Shown here: positions 18,195 through 20,701 of the stretch, one piece after another
How the letters are laid out: every line of letters starts with the position of its first letter
How positions within the stretch are numbered: position 1 is the stretch's first letter
Notes under the pieces: model-generated
Told to the model about the DNA's origin: nothing
Seen by the model: only the letters and a program-made list of their open reading frames with translations
The model's database searches: none
Made by a program: the position numbers and the translations under genes
Assembly: GCF_000787575.1 (NCBI RefSeq)
Contig: NW_012236516.1
Location: 321,834-342,534, forward strand
DNA from: Acytostelium subglobosum LB1
Lineage: Eukaryota; Evosea; Eumycetozoa; Acytosteliales; Acytosteliaceae
Length of the DNA stretch: 20,701 nt
Direction: 5' to 3'

Positions 18195-19473
18195 TAATAA
18201 AGGATGACACTCTTGAATGTACTTTGGAGACCATTTGTCGAAAGGCTATTGTCTTTGGCTTCAATGATTCATCGTCAAGGTCTGGTGATGTTGGAATGTG
18301 ATCAAATAGTGTTGGTCCACTCTTGTGAGTGTGCCTCAGAGTAAAGAGTACTTGTGCCGGTTGTCTTGGCAGGCGGTCCATCAATCGGAACTTGAACACT
18401 GTTTCCTTGTAGTATGAATTGCCGTCCACGTATAGGTGTATAGTTTGAACACCTGGAAACTTGTGATGGAAGTAACTGTAGAGCTCCATGAATCGGATGT
18501 ATGATGTGAACAATCGAATGTTTGTTGTGATCTCCAATATCTTGAGACCCTGAGTAGGTTGGATTGGATCGAAATTCCTTGGTTCAACGTATGGTCTTTG
18601 AACTATTAGATGTTCAATACTATGAGGCTTGCAAGTGAGGTAGCATAGTTGTGTAACATTGTGAATGTTTAATCTTTGAAGATTGGCTGGGAATGATACC
18701 ATGTCGACATTGGCCAATTGTTTGAAATGCTCACCAATAGTCAACTCTGTGAGAGACATTGGCAACACATCTGGTGATAATGGTTGATTGTAGCCCTGAC
18801 CAAGAACCAATGAGGTGATTGATGATGGTAGTATTCCAGGGTTGATCGGTTTGAGGTAATATATACCCAAAGACAACTGGGTCAAAGTGGAGGGTAGTGT
18901 ATTCTTTTTGAAAGTATGGTCATATAGATTACCAAATGTAAGCGATTTGAGTGAAGGTGGAAGTACCCTTGGCTCCAAGGGTTGATCAAAGTGATCTCCA
19001 AATGATAGACTTGTGAGTGATGATGGTAAACATCCATGGTCTATTGGTTGATTGAATGATGTTCCAAATAGAATTGATTTTAATGTATCTGGTAGGAGTC
19101 CAGGTGTAATGTACTCATTGATCAATCCACCAAAGATAAGTGATTTTGTGTTGGAGGGTATTGAGTGGCTGTTGAACATCAATGTGTTCTCCACGATGTA
19201 GGTGTCGTTGGACTTTGGGTCATTACCAGAGTTGATGATGAAAGGATTTCTTTGGGTCATATTTATAACTTGGCATATTGGTTGATAAGGTTGACAATAA
19301 CAATACTTCTCAGACATTCGCTTATAGGATTGTGGAGTACGATTATAGTTGAATCTTGATTTACTCTTTACTAGTTTCAAGTATCTCTTTGAAGTGCATT
19401 TGAAACAAAATGTATCAATCTCATCAATCATTGAGAGAATATTACAAACTATTATATCAGGCAATAAATCCAT
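18157..19473 (-). CDS. FNIP-repeat protein with F-box-like N-terminus
   Basis: An intronless 438-residue member of the dictyostelid-expanded FNIP (LRR-like) family. Residues 1-40 (LLPDIIVCNILSMIDEIDTF...) have the Leu-Pro-x2-I spacing of an F-box-like segment. Roughly seven 22-residue FNIP units occupy about 104-265, such as LPSSLTSLSFGDHFDQPLEP and LPSSITSLVLGQGYNQPLSP. A ~170-residue C-terminal region follows with no repeat. The start is preceded by an A-rich leader (CAAATACAAATG). Individual functions are mostly unknown; substrate recognition for ubiquitin ligases is a guess from the F-box-like start. It is in tandem with another FNIP gene, 156 bp apart. Confidence 0.9.
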   Translation of the reverse strand: MDLLPDIIVCNILSMIDEIDTFCFKCTSKRYLKLVKSKSRFNYNRTPQSYKRMSEKYCYCQPYQPICQVINMTQRNPFIINSGNDPKSNDTYIVENTLMFNSHSIPSNTKSLIFGGLINEYITPGLLPDTLKSILFGTSFNQPIDHGCLPSSLTSLSFGDHFDQPLEPRVLPPSLKSLTFGNLYDHTFKKNTLPSTLTQLSLGIYYLKPINPGILPSSITSLVLGQGYNQPLSPDVLPMSLTELTIGEHFKQLANVDMVSFPANLQRLNIHNVTQLCYLTCKPHSIEHLIVQRPYVEPRNFDPIQPTQGLKILEITTNIRLFTSYIRFMELYSYFHHKFPGVQTIHLYVDGNSYYKETVFKFRLMDRLPRQPAQVLFTLRHTHKSGPTLFDHIPTSPDLDDESLKPKTIAFRQMVSKVHSRVSSFITNKFQHPQGPYI

Positions 19474-19629
19474 TTGTATTTGAAAGTATATATATATTGT
19501 ATTATTATTACATGTATGATGAAAATAAATGATTGATTCATTCTTCTAGATTGATCACTAATTTCAAAGGTTAGCCTACCCTGGTATGAAATTCAATGAA
19601 AATGATGACAGGAATTCTTAATCAGATGA

Positions 19630-20701
19630 TCACAAATGATGTTGGAACATTGAGATTGTTAAGAATGGAATGTGGGGTATCTTGACATGTCGTTGACCAT
19701 CAACAGATGATGATGAATCGATAATACATCTTCCAAATAAAAAGGTACCTAATATTTGATTGTAGACCATATATGTATCTTCCTCTATCATCCTAACATA
19801 TAGTACCAATGATCGATAGAAGCCATAGCAACGTATTACATTGTTTGGGATTGTTGGATAGATTGGCTGTAGTTTGTAGCCTCTAAGATCATGTGGAACG
19901 TTCAATGTTAAAGTCTTTAAATTGATCAATGATTCAATCTTCTCAAGCTTAGTGATTCCCAAACAATTTAGACTTAGCTCAGTTACTGATTGGGGTATGA
20001 CACCATCACATAGTCTTGCTTGGAAGTTAGAACCAAGATTCAATCTTGTAATGGACGATGGAAGGATACCTGGCACCATATCATCTTGATTGAACCATTC
20101 ACCAAAGTGAAGACTTTGCACTGATTCAGGTATTGATCCAACTTCCAAAGTACAATGGAATGAGCCTTCCAAATAGAGATTGTTCACTGATGACGGTATA
20201 TCTCCTGGTTTCAATTCTTGGTTGAAATCATAGAGTATCAAAGTTATAATATGTTGTGGAATCATTCCAGGTGACAATGGTTGACCAAGGTTAAATAGTG
20301 TAAGATGTGTGAGAGAGCGAGGGAATGTTCGGTTCGCGTTGAGTCTTAGGAGAGTTTGATCATCGATGCGAGATAGAGACAATCTTGTCAGATTCGGTAA
20401 AGAGCCAATGTCGTTGAGATGATCAAGTCCAAAATCTAATCCAAGTGAGAGATTCTTGATTGATAAAGGGAATAGATTGGTACCATCAATGTCAAATAAT
20501 GGTTGATCGAAATAATCGCTCATCGTTAGGGATTGGACTGATTCGGGGATGGAGCCCTTGTTCAATTGATTGAATCTATATTCAAGTGATAGATTTTTTA
20601 CAGATGTTGGTATCTGTCCACTGACAAGGTCTTGTCCAAAGAAACTTCCAAAGGAGAGGGTTGTAACACTTGTTGGTATGACACCTAGAGGGTCCAATGG
20701 T
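19630..20701 (-). CDS. FNIP-repeat protein, 5' truncated by window
   Basis: A C-terminal fragment of about 356 residues; the frame stays open to the window edge, where PLDPLGVIPTSVTTLSFG is already mid-repeat, so the N-terminus lies beyond 20701. About eleven FNIP units are visible, several degenerate: IPTSVKNLSLEYRFNQLN, IPESVQSLTMSDYFDQPL, IPSSVNNLYLEGSFHCTL, LPSSITRLNLGSNFQARL, IPQSVTELSLNCLG. A ~110-residue non-repeat tail ends in ISMFQHHL. The repeat series resembles the neighbour on the same strand, implying tandem duplication, but the tails share little obvious sequence. Confidence 0.9.
   Translation of the reverse strand, partial: PLDPLGVIPTSVTTLSFGSFFGQDLVSGQIPTSVKNLSLEYRFNQLNKGSIPESVQSLTMSDYFDQPLFDIDGTNLFPLSIKNLSLGLDFGLDHLNDIGSLPNLTRLSLSRIDDQTLLRLNANRTFPRSLTHLTLFNLGQPLSPGMIPQHIITLILYDFNQELKPGDIPSSVNNLYLEGSFHCTLEVGSIPESVQSLHFGEWFNQDDMVPGILPSSITRLNLGSNFQARLCDGVIPQSVTELSLNCLGITKLEKIESLINLKTLTLNVPHDLRGYKLQPIYPTIPNNVIRCYGFYRSLVLYVRMIEEDTYMVYNQILGTFLFGRCIIDSSSSVDGQRHVKIPHIPFLTISMFQHHL

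Noticed and set aside
1-20701. CRISPR arrays, operons, Shine-Dalgarno sites
   Set aside because: Introns, tRNA without CCA and eukaryote-specific families show nuclear eukaryotic DNA; the regular repeats are tetranucleotide microsatellites.

Overview
The window looks like nuclear DNA of a dictyostelid social amoeba, probably a lineage less AT-rich than Dictyostelium discoideum. This rests on two FNIP-repeat proteins (a dictyostelid hallmark), short introns of about 64-148 bp that start GTATGT or GTAAGT, A-rich leaders just before start codons, Asn and His homopolymer-like stretches, and tight gene packing on both strands. The species cannot be named from this sequence alone.

Layout, left to right: the 3' part of an alpha-L-fucosidase gene (+); a six-kelch-repeat protein (+); a CLN5-like lysosomal protein (-); an ABHD11-like mitochondrial alpha/beta hydrolase (+), followed by an unexplained coding-like remnant; a 133-residue protein made almost only of K, E, D, H and G (+); a PQ-loop membrane protein (-); a HemK/PrmC-type release-factor methyltransferase (+); a His-rich coiled-coil protein of unknown function (-); a NAPE-PLD-family metallo-hydrolase (+); an inverted duplication next to a tRNA-Thr(UGU) gene (-); replication factor C subunit 2 (+) with an E2F-like palindrome upstream; a tiny three-exon LAMTOR4 homologue (-); an NRAMP metal transporter (+); and two FNIP-repeat genes (-), the second cut by the window end. 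Splice junctions were inferred by frame continuity plus GT/AG and family alignment from memory. Nineteen complete introns are proposed.

The genes are independent eukaryotic units, not an operon. Still, an unusual share act in or on the endolysosome: fucosidase, CLN5, the PQ-loop protein with a C-terminal acidic dileucine motif, LAMTOR4 and NRAMP, with NAPE-PLD as a lipid enzyme that may connect. Mitochondrial (ABHD11, HemK) and replication (RFC2) functions fill the rest.

The least explained items are the two low-complexity proteins (6158-6559 and 9594-10757), the diverged inverted repeat at 12921-13162, the remnant at 5701-5947, a 15-bp direct repeat in a divergent promoter, and a strand-oriented CAAT tetranucleotide bias inside introns.
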